In this document: piece after piece, positions 1-8,136 of the stretch | How positions within the stretch are numbered: the stretch's first letter is position 1 | How the letters are laid out: the number at the start of each line of letters is the position of its first letter | Origin: Bradyrhizobium diazoefficiens | Lineage (GTDB): Bacteria > Pseudomonadota > Alphaproteobacteria > Rhizobiales > Xanthobacteraceae | Assembly: GCF_016599855.1 (NCBI RefSeq) | Contig: NZ_CP067041.1 | Span: 62,001-126,000 of the forward strand | Direction of reading: 5' to 3' | Length of the DNA: 64,000 bases | Translations under genes and position numbers: made by a program | The notes under the pieces: generated by a model | What the model was told of the DNA's origin: nothing | The model's input: only the letters and a program-made list of their open reading frames with translations | Databases searched by the model: none

Positions 1-87
1 GCGCTCTCTAACACAGGCCATTTGGGGTAGCAAAGCCGTCTCATGAAGGTAAAATGACAAGGCGTCGGCCCGGTTCCCCTGGTTTAT

Positions 88-125
88 TAGAGCCACTCTA
101 GTTGCGAGAAACTTGCACCTGCATC
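88..125 (+). promoter_or_regulatory. Candidate iron-responsive operator upstream of irr
   Basis: A perfect 5-bp inverted repeat, TAGAG-CCA-CTCTA, lies at 88-100. It is followed by three related direct hexamers: TGCGAG (103-108), TGCACC (114-119) and TGCATC (120-125). As I recall, Fur of Bradyrhizobium japonicum binds the irr promoter at a site made of three imperfect direct hexamers, and these fit that picture. The site lies 55-92 bases before the irr start, where a promoter would be expected. The arrangement is seen in the sequence; binding is inferred. Confidence 0.5.
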
Positions 126-179
126 TTTCTGTCCATATATTGCAAATAGATAGAGTCCACGCGTGCCCGAATTTTGGAA

Positions 180-668
180 ATGAGCGAGAACAACGCGCCC
201 CTTCACGACGAAGATGCCCATGCGGCCCTTCAGTCCGGCCGTCAGCCGGCCCTGACCGGCTGCCCCTGGCACGACGTTAACGAAATGCTCCAGTCTGCCG
301 GCCTGCGCCCGACGCGCCAGCGGATGGCGCTCGGCTGGCTGCTGTTCGGCAAGGGCGCACGCCATCTCACGGCTGAAATGCTCTACGAGGAAGCGACGCT
401 GGCCAAGGTCCCGGTCTCGCTCGCGACCGTCTACAACACGCTGAACCAGCTGACGGATGCCGGACTGCTACGCCAGGTCAGCGTCGACGGCACCAAGACT
501 TATTTCGACACCAACGTCACCACCCACCACCATTACTACCTCGAGAACAGCCACGAGCTCGTCGATATCGAGGATCCGCATCTGGCGCTCTCCAAGCTGC
601 CGGAGGTGCCGGAAGGCTATGAGATCGCGCGCATCGATATGGTCGTGCGCCTGCGCAAGAAACGCTAA
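180..668 (+). CDS. irr: Iron response regulator Irr (Fur family)
   Basis: Heme-responsive Fur-family regulator of iron and heme homeostasis, a cytoplasmic DNA-binding protein. The predicted 162-residue protein has a winged-helix domain with the segment RPTRQRMALGWLLFGKGARH and a dimerisation domain with a three-histidine cluster (THHHYY, near residues 115-119). That cluster is the second heme-binding site of rhizobial Irr. The N-terminal heme-regulatory motif GCPWHDV (Cys28-Pro29) is characteristic of Bradyrhizobium-type Irr, in which heme triggers degradation. I chose ATG 180 over the in-frame TTG at 174 because known Irr proteins begin MSEN. It stands alone behind a candidate Fur site. Identification is very secure. 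Confidence 0.97.
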   Translation: MSENNAPLHDEDAHAALQSGRQPALTGCPWHDVNEMLQSAGLRPTRQRMALGWLLFGKGARHLTAEMLYEEATLAKVPVSLATVYNTLNQLTDAGLLRQVSVDGTKTYFDTNVTTHHHYYLENSHELVDIEDPHLALSKLPEVPEGYEIARIDMVVRLRKKR

Positions 669-684
669 AATCGATCCTGAATTT

Positions 685-802
685 GTCGTCAGGCCGGGCT
701 TGTCCCGGCCATTGTCGTTTACGCCGTCATTCCGGGGCGGTGCGAAGCACCGAACCCGGAATCTCGAGATCCCGGATTCGATGCTGCGCATTGCTCCAGG
801 AT
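685..802. repeat. Palindromic intergenic repeats downstream of irr
   Basis: Two imperfect hairpins. The first is built on GGCCGGGCTTGTCCCGGCC near 692-711. The second begins GTCATTCCGGGG and contains GGTGCGAAGCACC. Similar cores recur at 34630-34735, 51361-51452 and 63882-63988, which marks a dispersed REP-like family. The first hairpin could also end irr transcription, but no long T-run follows it. Confidence 0.6.
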
Positions 803-813
803 GACCCTTCGGG

Positions 814-1347
814 TCAGTTCACCTGCTCGTCGGCGTAGACGCCCCAGAGGCGCTCCTGCTGGATCCAGCCGTCAAAGCCGTTGCCGGTGACGTGGCACCA
901 GCTGGTGGTGCACTTTTTCACCTGCGTGACGACGCCGGCCTGGAGTTTTGCGGCCACCGCGCTGTCGGCATCGGCGCGGTCATAGATCGGCGCAAGGTCG
1001 TCCTTGTGCTTCATGGTGACCACCGCAGTGCGGCGGCCCGACAGCAGTGAGTGATAGACCCAGCCCTCGGCGCCTTCGGAATCGCGCACCCGGCGCCAGT
1101 TCTCGAACTCGGCGGTGATTTCGACCGGCAGGCCGGAACGGGTGTAGACCCAGGCCACGTCATTGTCCTTGGTCGGGCCGGCGCGGACGTTCACGTGATC
1201 CGATTTGAGGCTGACATAGCGCGGCACCGGAAGCCCGCTGGCGGTCTGGGGCGTGTTGTCCTTGGCCGAGTGCCCGGGGCCGACCGAGGCGCTCCACCAG
1301 GTGCAAACGAGCGCCATCACCGAACAAAAACGCCCCAACGCCATCAA
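814..1347 (-). CDS. Secreted SH3-domain protein
   Basis: The predicted 177-residue protein starts with a typical signal peptide (MMALGRFCSVMALVCTWWSASVGPGHS), which suggests export to the periplasm. The mature part holds two SH3b-like units. One, near residues 45-105, contains DHVNVRAGPTKDNDVAWVY and GWVYHSLLSGRR; the second, near 110-170, has the paired cysteines CTTSWC and ends GWIQQERLWGVY. Bacterial SH3 domains of this kind bind cell-wall peptides or act as protein modules. The start at 1347 is followed directly by a second ATG, so it is uncertain by one residue. No enzymatic domain is present and the substrate is unknown. Confidence 0.82.
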   Translation of the reverse strand: MMALGRFCSVMALVCTWWSASVGPGHSAKDNTPQTASGLPVPRYVSLKSDHVNVRAGPTKDNDVAWVYTRSGLPVEITAEFENWRRVRDSEGAEGWVYHSLLSGRRTAVVTMKHKDDLAPIYDRADADSAVAAKLQAGVVTQVKKCTTSWCHVTGNGFDGWIQQERLWGVYADEQVN

Positions 1348-1669
1348 CCCGTCTCCTGTCGAAGACCCGGCTGAGCCCGGTCCTCACCCCAAATTTCAAA
1401 ACCCTGCCGTGAAGCCCCTGACCCGCCCCAAGCAGGTGTTCCCGCCAGCCTTGGCCGGTGGTTCTTGTCTTGGCCCGGTCTTCTGCTAGAGAGGACGGAC
1501 GTTTGAACAACCGGTTTGCCCCGATTTTCCGGCCGGAAATCTCGGGAAAGCTTGAAGGAAACGCCGGGGACGACACGGCAAGGCCAGTGTCGAACAACCG
1601 GGTTAATGAGGCCTCAACGGCCGGCCTTTGGCGACAGAGGCGGCCTGCAACGCCTCATGAGGGCAGGAC
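1348..1669. other. Intergenic region, nothing recognised
   Basis: These 322 bases lie between the divergent SH3-protein and dehydrogenase genes and should contain both promoters. I found no convincing RNA gene, short ORF with a ribosome site or strong hairpin. The stretch AGGGCAGGAC (1661-1670) before ATG 1670 gives a weak ribosome-binding site. Confidence 0.4.
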
Positions 1670-2671
1670 ATGTCGGTAAAGAAAAAGCCCCTCGTCGTGG
1701 TGACGCGCAAGCTGCCGGACTCGATCGAGACCCGGATGCGCGAACTGTTCGACGCACGCATCAATCTCGAGGACATACCGATGTCGGCGGAGCAGATCGC
1801 CGAAGCCGCGCGCACTGCCGACATCCTGGTTCCGACGGTCACCGACCACATCAGCGGCGATATCGTCAACCAGCCCGACTGCAAGCTCCGCCTGATCGCC
1901 AATTTCGGCAACGGCGTCGACAATATCGACGTCGAGGCCGCGCATGCCCGCGGCATCACCGTCACCAACACGCCGAAAGTCCTGACTGAAGATACCGCCG
2001 ACATGACTATGGCGCTGATCCTGGCCGTGCCGCGCCGGATGATCGAAGGCGCCTCGGTGCTGACCGAAGGGAAACCCTGGGCGGGCTGGTCGCCGACCTG
2101 GATGCTCGGCCACCGCATCGGCGGCAAGCGGCTCGGCATCATCGGCATGGGCCGGATCGGCCAGGCGGTCGCGCGTCGCGCCCGCGCCTTCGGCCTGCAG
2201 ATCCACTACCACAACCGCCGTCCCGTGGCGCCGAAGATCGCCGAAGAGTTGGGGGCGACCTATTGGGAAAGCCTCGACCAGATGCTGGCGCGGATGGACA
2301 TCATCTCGGTGAACTGCCCGCACACGCCCGCGACCTATCACCTGCTCTCGGCGCGACGGCTGAAGCTGATCCGGAAAGACGCCTACATCGTCAACACCGC
2401 GCGCGGCGAAGTCACGGACGAAGACACGCTGATCAAGCTGATCGAAGGCGGCGAGATCGGCGGCGCCGGCCTTGACGTCTACGAGCATGAGCCCGCGGTC
2501 AATCCAAAGCTGGTGCGGCTTGCGAAGGCCGGCAAGGTGACGCTGATGCCGCATATGGGTTCGGCCACGATCGAGGGCCGCGTCGAGATGGGCGAGAAGG
2601 TGATCATCAACATCCGCACCTTCCTCGACGCCCACAAGCCGCCGGATCGCGTGCTGCCGAGCATGCTCTGA
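1670..2671 (+). CDS. D-2-hydroxyacid dehydrogenase (glyoxylate/hydroxypyruvate reductase type)
   Basis: NAD(P)-dependent reduction of a 2-oxoacid, probably glyoxylate or hydroxypyruvate, to the D-2-hydroxyacid in the cytosol. The protein is 333 residues, normal for the family. It has the split substrate-binding domain, the Rossmann motif GIIGMGRIGQAVARRARAFG (about 160-180), and the catalytic Arg in NTARGEVTDEDTL (about 243), Glu in DVYEHEP (about 272) and His in MPHMGSAT (about 291). An insertion around EGKPWAGWSPTWMLGHRIGGK is typical of the GyaR-like group. It is unlinked to neighbours functionally. Exact substrate cannot be told from sequence. Confidence 0.92.
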   Translation: MSVKKKPLVVVTRKLPDSIETRMRELFDARINLEDIPMSAEQIAEAARTADILVPTVTDHISGDIVNQPDCKLRLIANFGNGVDNIDVEAAHARGITVTNTPKVLTEDTADMTMALILAVPRRMIEGASVLTEGKPWAGWSPTWMLGHRIGGKRLGIIGMGRIGQAVARRARAFGLQIHYHNRRPVAPKIAEELGATYWESLDQMLARMDIISVNCPHTPATYHLLSARRLKLIRKDAYIVNTARGEVTDEDTLIKLIEGGEIGGAGLDVYEHEPAVNPKLVRLAKAGKVTLMPHMGSATIEGRVEMGEKVIINIRTFLDAHKPPDRVLPSML

Positions 2672-2674
2672 TGC

Positions 2675-3586
2675 TTATTCGTCGCGCGTCTCGCGTTTGC
2701 GCCGGTCGGTGACGAAATCGATGAACGCGCGCAGCGCCGGCGGCGCCTGGCGTCTGCTTGGATAATACAGGAACGGGCCCGGGAACGGCTCGCACCAATC
2801 TTCCAACAGGCTGACCAGCGCGCCGGACTTCAGGGCGTCGCCGACATAGCCATCGAGCGTCGCCCAGATGCCCACGCCCTCGAGGGCAGCGCGCATGGCA
2901 AGACCCATGTTCGTCGAAATCAGTTTTGCCGGCGGATCGACCTTCACGAGCTGGCCGGTCTTCTCGAACTCCCAATCATGCATGACGCCGCTCGAGTAGC
3001 GCGCGCGGATGCAATCGTGGTCGAGCAGATCTTTCGGATGCTTCGGTCTGCCGTGGCGCGCGACATAATCGGGCGATGCGACGACGACATAATGCTGCGG
3101 GCCACTTAGTGAGACCGCGATCATGTCCTGGGCAAGATGCTCGCCATAGCGCACGCCGGCATCGTAGCCGGCGCTGACGATATCGACGAAACCGCTCTCG
3201 GAGACGATCTCGAGATCGACGTGCGGATGGGCCGCGAGAAAGGGTCCGACCATCGGCGCCAGCACGAGATCGACTGCCGGCGGCGGCGCATTGATGCGCA
3301 GGCGGCCTGAGGCGACCTCGCGCAGGCCCCGCACCTGATCCAGGGCGTCGCCGACATCGCGCAGCGCCGGCGCCACCCGCGACAGCAGCAGCTCGCCGGC
3401 CTCGGTCAGCGCGACGCTGCGGGTGGTGCGGTGCATCAGGCGGACGCCGAGGCGCTCCTCCAGGTCGCGAAGCCGCTGGCTAAGGCTCGACACCGACACG
3501 CGAATTTCGACCGCCGCGCGGCGGAAATTACGGGTGCGGGCGACCGCTACGAAGGCATAGAGATCGCGCAGGTCGGGATCGGCCAT
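2675..3586 (-). CDS. LysR family transcriptional regulator
   Basis: The predicted 303-residue protein has an N-terminal LysR winged helix (residues 1-60, with FRRAAVEIRVSVSSLSQRLRDLEERLG and LMHRTTRSVALTEAGE) and a periplasmic-binding-like effector domain from about residue 90. The domain architecture resembles the CrgA/AaeR-like subgroup. It is transcribed away from the aldo-keto reductase gene at 3705 with 118 bases between the starts, the usual layout for a LysR protein that controls its divergent neighbour. The effector is unknown. The last codons stop 3 bases from the convergent dehydrogenase stop. Confidence 0.93.
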   Translation of the reverse strand: MADPDLRDLYAFVAVARTRNFRRAAVEIRVSVSSLSQRLRDLEERLGVRLMHRTTRSVALTEAGELLLSRVAPALRDVGDALDQVRGLREVASGRLRINAPPPAVDLVLAPMVGPFLAAHPHVDLEIVSESGFVDIVSAGYDAGVRYGEHLAQDMIAVSLSGPQHYVVVASPDYVARHGRPKHPKDLLDHDCIRARYSSGVMHDWEFEKTGQLVKVDPPAKLISTNMGLAMRAALEGVGIWATLDGYVGDALKSGALVSLLEDWCEPFPGPFLYYPSRRQAPPALRAFIDFVTDRRKRETRDE

Positions 3587-3704
3587 TGTTCGCTAATGTG
3601 AACAAGTTATTCCGGATTGTCCAGCTTATCGCCGCAATGGGGCGGGCGCATATGTGCCCTCGTCCTGCGGCGCATCCGCCGCCATCTTTTCGAGGAGAGT
3701 CATC

Positions 3705-4712
3705 ATGGAGCAGCGCAAACTTGGTTCGACCGGCCCCACGGTCTCCGCCCTTGGTCTCGGCTGCATGGGCATGTCCGAGGTCTATGGCCCCGCCGATCGC
3801 GGCGAAGCCATCGCCACGGTGCATGCGGCGCTCGATGCCGGCATCACGCTGCTCGACACCGGCGATTTCTACGCCATGGGTCACAACGAGATGCTGGTGC
3901 GCGAGGCGCTGAAGGATGTCGCGCGCGAAAAAGTGCAGATCAGCGTGAAGTTCGGCGCGCTGCGCGGTCCCGCCGGCGACTTCATCGGAATGGACACACG
4001 GCGGGCCGCGACCAAAAACTTCCTCGCCTATTCGCTGCAGCGCCTCGGCACCGATTACATCGATGTCTACCGCCCGGCGCGGCTCGATCCCAACGTGCCG
4101 ATCGAGGAGACGATCGGCGGCCTCGCTGATCTCGTGAAGGCCGGCTACGTCAGACATATCGGTCTGTCGGAGGTCGGCTCCGATACCATCCGCCGCGCGC
4201 ACGCGGTGCATCCGATCGTCGATCTCCAGATCGAATATTCGCTGATCGAGCGCGGCATCGAGCGCGACATTCTCAAGACCTGCCGTGAGCTCGGCATCGC
4301 CATCACCGCCTATGGCGTGCTGGCGCGCGGGCTGATCAGCGGCCATTGGTCGAAGCACTCAGGCAAGACCGGCCGCGACTACCGGCTGATGACGCCGCGC
4401 TTCCAGGGCGCGAATCTCGACGCCAATCTCGCGCTGGTGGAGCACCTCCGCGCGATTGCGGCCGAGATCGGCGCAACGCCGGCACAGGTCGCGATCGCCT
4501 GGATCGCCGCCCAAGGCAAGGAGATCGTGCCGCTGGTGGGCGCCCGCACCCGCAACCGCCTCACCGAGGCGCTCGGTGCGACCAGGGTGACGCTGACGCC
4601 CGCGCATCTCGCCGCGCTGGCAAAAGCCTTCCCGCCGAACGTTGCCGCCGGCACGCGCTACGCCGCCGAACAGATGGCGCATCTCGACAGCGAAAAGTCG
4701 GTCTCGGCGTAA
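3705..4712 (+). CDS. Aldo/keto reductase (catalytic His replaced)
   Basis: The predicted 335-residue protein has an aldo-keto reductase TIM barrel that should bind NADPH. Catalytic Asp and Tyr are visible in LLDTGDFYAMGHNE and the Lys in ISVKFG. The usual catalytic His segment (QHR-DP in close relatives) reads YRPARLDPNVPIEET here, so the histidine is missing. I set the start at ATG 3705, behind GAGGAGAG (3692-3699), because MEQRKLG begins the first barrel strand; the frame stays open to 3654 but carries no homologous sequence. The divergent LysR regulator is its likely controller. Substrate is unknown. Confidence 0.9.
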   Translation: MEQRKLGSTGPTVSALGLGCMGMSEVYGPADRGEAIATVHAALDAGITLLDTGDFYAMGHNEMLVREALKDVAREKVQISVKFGALRGPAGDFIGMDTRRAATKNFLAYSLQRLGTDYIDVYRPARLDPNVPIEETIGGLADLVKAGYVRHIGLSEVGSDTIRRAHAVHPIVDLQIEYSLIERGIERDILKTCRELGIAITAYGVLARGLISGHWSKHSGKTGRDYRLMTPRFQGANLDANLALVEHLRAIAAEIGATPAQVAIAWIAAQGKEIVPLVGARTRNRLTEALGATRVTLTPAHLAALAKAFPPNVAAGTRYAAEQMAHLDSEKSVSA

Positions 4713-4721
4713 CGGCTTCGA

Positions 4722-5525
4722 TCAGGTGCGGTGGGCGCTGAGATCGCTGATCACGGGCCCATCGCCATTGAGCGGATTGGCCGGATCGCGCGCATAACGC
4801 AGCGTCTCGAAGCGCATCGCGCGTGCATCGATCATCAGGAGGCGGCCGACCAGGCCGTCGCCGAAGCCGACGATCTCGCGGATCGCCTCCAGCGCCATCA
4901 TCGAGCCCATCACGCCCGCAAGCGCGCCCATGACGCCGGCCTCGGCGCAGGCCGGCACCGTGCCCGGCGGTGGCGCCTCCGGAAACAGGCAGCGATAGGT
5001 CGGGTTGAACTCGCCCTGCTCGTTCTTCTCGTGCGCACGGATCGTGGTGAGCGATCCGTCGAAGGTGCCGAGCGCCGCTGATATCAGCGGCCGCTTCGCA
5101 AAGAAGCAGGCGTCGGAGGCCAGATAGCGTGTCGAGAAATTGTCGGAGCCGTCGAGCACGAGATCGTAATCGCCGATCAGGCTCAGCGCATTGTCGGCAT
5201 TGAGCCAGGTCGCGTGCCCGACGAAGCGGACATGCGGATTGAGCGCCGCGATCCGTTCGGCCGCGCTCTCGACCTTGTGCCGGCCGATATCAGGCGTCGT
5301 ATGGATCACCTGGCGCTGCAGGTTGGACAGCGACACGACGTCGTCATCGACCACGCCGAGGGTGCCGATACCGGCGGCGGCCAGATACATCAGCGCGGGC
5401 GCGCCAAGCCCGCCGGCGCCGATCACCAGCACCGAGGCCCGCTTCAACGCAGCCTGACCGGGGCCACCGACATCGCGCAGCACGATATGGCGGGCATAGC
5501 GTTCGAGTTCGTCCGGGCTCAGCAC
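4722..5525 (-). CDS. moeB: MoeB/ThiF/HesA-type E1 adenylyltransferase
   Basis: Probably adenylates the C-terminal glycine of a sulfur-carrier protein (MoaD or ThiS) for molybdopterin or thiamine synthesis. The predicted 267 residues contain the nucleotide motif VLVIGAGGLGAPALMYLAAAG (near 32-52), the conserved DNFSTRYLASDAC segment and a C-terminal PACAEAGVMGALAGVMGS segment like that of MoeB. One CxxC-type zinc site is not clear, as only single cysteines are seen in NPTYRCLFPE and PACAE. The start is GTG 5525 because AGGAG sits eight bases upstream (5534-5538); a much longer reading frame upstream is spurious antisense. MoeB or ThiF cannot be separated from context. Confidence 0.88.
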   Translation of the reverse strand: MLSPDELERYARHIVLRDVGGPGQAALKRASVLVIGAGGLGAPALMYLAAAGIGTLGVVDDDVVSLSNLQRQVIHTTPDIGRHKVESAAERIAALNPHVRFVGHATWLNADNALSLIGDYDLVLDGSDNFSTRYLASDACFFAKRPLISAALGTFDGSLTTIRAHEKNEQGEFNPTYRCLFPEAPPPGTVPACAEAGVMGALAGVMGSMMALEAIREIVGFGDGLVGRLLMIDARAMRFETLRYARDPANPLNGDGPVISDLSAHRT

Positions 5526-5615
5526 GTCCTTAACTCCTGAACCACCCCGAGATTGTTCGCGACCAACGAGATGTGCTTCAATGGCATCGCGTTCAATGGG
5601 CTGGCTGGATTTGTC

Positions 5616-6977
5616 ATGAGATCGATGCTCGCGGCAACACTGATGTTTGCTTCTGCCACAGGCGCGAGCGCCCAGATGACGGCACCACAGATCCCCGGCG
5701 CGAAGCCGAAGGTGGTCCAGACCGTTCCGATCCACCCGCCCGCATTGCAAACGCCATCCGAGACCGCCGATGCCATGGCGCAGGCCGAGCGGCTGTCGCT
5801 GCAGTCCGATCTTGCCTGGGTCGGCGAGTATAACGGCGCCATCACCGGCGATGTCAGTTCGCGTATGGTCGATGCCATCAAGGAATACCAGAAGGCCAAG
5901 GGCGGCAAGCCGACCGGCGTGCTCAATCCGCAGGAGCGCGCTGCGCTCGCCGAGACGGCGCGGCGCAAGCAGGACAGCGTCGGCTGGAAAATCGTGATGG
6001 AGCCGACCAGCGGCGCGCGGCTCGGCATTCCCTCGAAACTGGTACCGCAGCAGGTCACCGACGCCAACGGCTCGAAATGGACCTCGCCGACCGGCGCGGT
6101 GCAGGTGCTGCTCAGCCGCCGCAAGGAGGCGAGCCCGACCGCGGCCAAGCTCGCGGACGCCGAAAAGAAGGAGCCGGCCGGCCGCAAGGTCGACTACACC
6201 GTCGTAAAGCCCGACTTCTTCGTACTGTCGGGATTGCAGGGCCTGAAGAAGTTTTACGTTCGCGGCACTTTCAGGGGCGACGAAGTCCGCATCATGACGA
6301 TCCTCTACGATCAGGCGACCGAAAACACGGTCGAGCCGGTCGTGATCGCAATGTCGAGTGCGTTCAATGCGTTTCCGTCGGCGGTGCAGGCCGGGCCGCG
6401 GCCGCGCAAGACGGTTGAATACGGCACCGGCATCGTGGTCAGCGACGATGGCGCGATCGTCACAGACCGGCTCCTCACCGACAGCTGCCTTGCGATCGCG
6501 ATCGGTGGCTACGGCAGTGCCGATCGCATCGCCGAAGACAGGGAACACGATCTCGCGCTGCTGCACATCTACGGCGCGCGCGGCTTGAAACCGCTCAGCC
6601 TCGCTGGCGGCGCGGCGAAGACGAGTGTGGATATCATCGGCATCGCCGATCCGCAGAACCAGGGTGGGGCTGCCGGTGTCTCAGGCGTCAAGGCCGCGCT
6701 GGCGAGCACGGGTACCAGCGAGTCCGCGCTCTCTCCACCGCCGGCGATCGGTTTTTCCGGTGGCCCGGCGATCGACGGCGACGGTAAGTTCGCGGGCGTC
6801 GCGCTGTTGAAGCCGGCGACGGTCGCAGGACCTGCGACGGCGGTGCCGGCATCCCAGGCGGTAATGGTCTCCGCAGATTCCGTCCGCGATTTCCTGAAAG
6901 CCAACGGCGTTGCCGCTAACGGCACCTCAGCGGACGCGAAAGCTGCAATCGTGCGCGTGATCTGTGTGCGGAAGTAG
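5616..6977 (+). CDS. Secreted peptidoglycan-binding/trypsin-fold protein lacking catalytic His
   Basis: The predicted 453-residue protein starts with a signal peptide (MRSMLAATLMFASATGASAQ), so it is likely periplasmic. An N-terminal peptidoglycan-binding-like module follows (SRMVDAIKEYQKAKGGKPTGVLNPQERAAL reads as its core in two adjoining segments). The C-terminal half, from about residue 270, resembles a Deg/trypsin domain: GTGIVVSDDGAIVTD, EHDLALLHI (Asp) and GFSGGPAIDGDG (Ser). The histidine normally found after the TN motif is absent (TDRLLTDSC), so proteolysis is doubtful. I chose ATG 5616 because it gives the signal peptide; an upstream start at 5553 is possible but would bury it. Confidence 0.82.
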   Translation: MRSMLAATLMFASATGASAQMTAPQIPGAKPKVVQTVPIHPPALQTPSETADAMAQAERLSLQSDLAWVGEYNGAITGDVSSRMVDAIKEYQKAKGGKPTGVLNPQERAALAETARRKQDSVGWKIVMEPTSGARLGIPSKLVPQQVTDANGSKWTSPTGAVQVLLSRRKEASPTAAKLADAEKKEPAGRKVDYTVVKPDFFVLSGLQGLKKFYVRGTFRGDEVRIMTILYDQATENTVEPVVIAMSSAFNAFPSAVQAGPRPRKTVEYGTGIVVSDDGAIVTDRLLTDSCLAIAIGGYGSADRIAEDREHDLALLHIYGARGLKPLSLAGGAAKTSVDIIGIADPQNQGGAAGVSGVKAALASTGTSESALSPPPAIGFSGGPAIDGDGKFAGVALLKPATVAGPATAVPASQAVMVSADSVRDFLKANGVAANGTSADAKAAIVRVICVRK

Positions 6978-7030
6978 GCGGGCGAGAATAGCACTCCTCT
7001 CGTGTCCCGGACGCGGTGCGGCGCGCGATA

Positions 7031-7059
7031 CGTACCACTACGGGTCCAGTAATGGTACG
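7031..7059. repeat. Short hairpin in intergenic region
   Basis: CGTACCA (7031-7037) is complementary to TGGTACG (7053-7059). It sits downstream of the trypsin-fold gene in a 255-base spacer that also carries a TGTCCCGGACGCGGTGCGGC segment typical of dispersed repeats. Function is unknown; it may help end transcription. Confidence 0.35.
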
Positions 7060-7232
7060 GATTAGCTGGCATTCCCGATTCCGCCATCATCGTACCCGTT
7101 GATTCGGACATCCGCGGTCCCCTTTGGATCGGGCAGGGCACGTCCTGAGCGAGAAGAGCTCAGCATCGATATCGATGCACGTTCGCGTGGCGTTACCCTA
7201 AGACCCAAGCACTCCAAAGGATTGATCTTCAA

Positions 7233-7973
7233 ATGCACACGATCGTACTGGCCACCCAAAAGGGCGGCAGTGGCAAGAGCACGCTCGCCATCGGCCTGGC
7301 GTTGGCTGCCAAGCAGGCCGGCTTCACGGTCCGCCTGATCGAGACCGACCCGCAGGGCACCCTGTCTAACTGGCAGCTCCGCCGCAACAACGACGATGTC
7401 GTCGTCGAGCCGATCTATCACGCCACCGATTTCGAGCCGCGGCTGAACATGCTGGCCGACAGCGGTCTCCAGCTCGCGATCGTCGACACCGCTGCTGGCC
7501 TCAGTGCCGCGACCGCCGCCGCAATCCGTTATTCCGACCTCTGCCTGATCCCGACCCGTCCGAGCGTCGCTGACGTCGAGGCCACCATCTCGACCCTCAG
7601 CCTCGCGCGCGCCTGGAAGCGTCCTTTCAGCTTCGTGCTGAACCAGACGCCGATCCGCGGCCAGCGCATCGATAACGCAGCCAACACGCTCGCCGAGGAA
7701 GCCGCGCTCGATCTCGCCGAGGTGCTCGCACGCCCGCTGATCGTGATGCGCAACGATCACCAGGACTCGCTCGCCTCAGGCCTTGCCGTCAGCGAATTCG
7801 CGCCGAACGGCAAGTCGACCGACGAGATCCGCGGCCTCTGGCGCTGGGTCGAGGCCCGGCTCGAGCTCTCCACCGGTCGTCTGCTGATCGATCAGGTCAT
7901 CTCGGCGGCAGACGGGATGCTGCATGCAGCTGGCGAGCATTCGGCGGACGAAACCACGACTCTGTCGTCCTGA
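7233..7973 (+). CDS. ParA family ATPase (orphan)
   Basis: Cytoplasmic P-loop ATPase of the MinD/ParA group, 246 residues. The deviant Walker A motif QKGGSGKST (about 9-17) carries the signature lysine, the switch I region has ETDPQGTLSNW and switch II the DTAAG segment. No parB or parS-like gene is adjacent, so chromosome segregation is not implied; single ParA proteins often place or recruit other complexes such as chemoreceptor clusters or polar factors. It is a single-gene unit followed by a strong hairpin at 8035. Partner unknown. Confidence 0.88.
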   Translation: MHTIVLATQKGGSGKSTLAIGLALAAKQAGFTVRLIETDPQGTLSNWQLRRNNDDVVVEPIYHATDFEPRLNMLADSGLQLAIVDTAAGLSAATAAAIRYSDLCLIPTRPSVADVEATISTLSLARAWKRPFSFVLNQTPIRGQRIDNAANTLAEEAALDLAEVLARPLIVMRNDHQDSLASGLAVSEFAPNGKSTDEIRGLWRWVEARLELSTGRLLIDQVISAADGMLHAAGEHSADETTTLSS

Positions 7974-8034
7974 ACGGCGCGATCGCTCAGGACGCAGACC
8001 GGCTCTTCGCTATCCGGTGAATGAGCCCAAGCGA

Positions 8035-8085
8035 CGAAGCAATCCGGTCACCAGCCCGACCGGATTGCTTCGCTTCGCGTTTTTG
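8035..8085 (+). terminator. Intrinsic terminator after parA-like gene
   Basis: A perfect 14-bp inverted repeat, CGAAGCAATCCGGT (8035-8048) and ACCGGATTGCTTCG (8059-8072), is followed by CTTCGCG and TTTTT (8080-8084). It lies between convergent genes and may also end mutM transcription from the other side. Confidence 0.8.
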
Positions 8086-8136
8086 AGCTTCATCCGGGCT
8101 ACGGCATGTCGCGTTTTCAGGCTCCGGCCTTCACAC

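Noticed and set aside
4722..6566. A 614-codon frame ending in the MoeB-like protein
   Set aside because: The upstream 340 codons are antisense to the trypsin-fold gene; a GTG with a good AGGAG site at 5525 gives a normal-length protein.
7233..7973. ParA considered as part of a partition locus
   Set aside because: No parB gene or parS-like repeats lie beside it, and the neighbours are repair and quinone genes.
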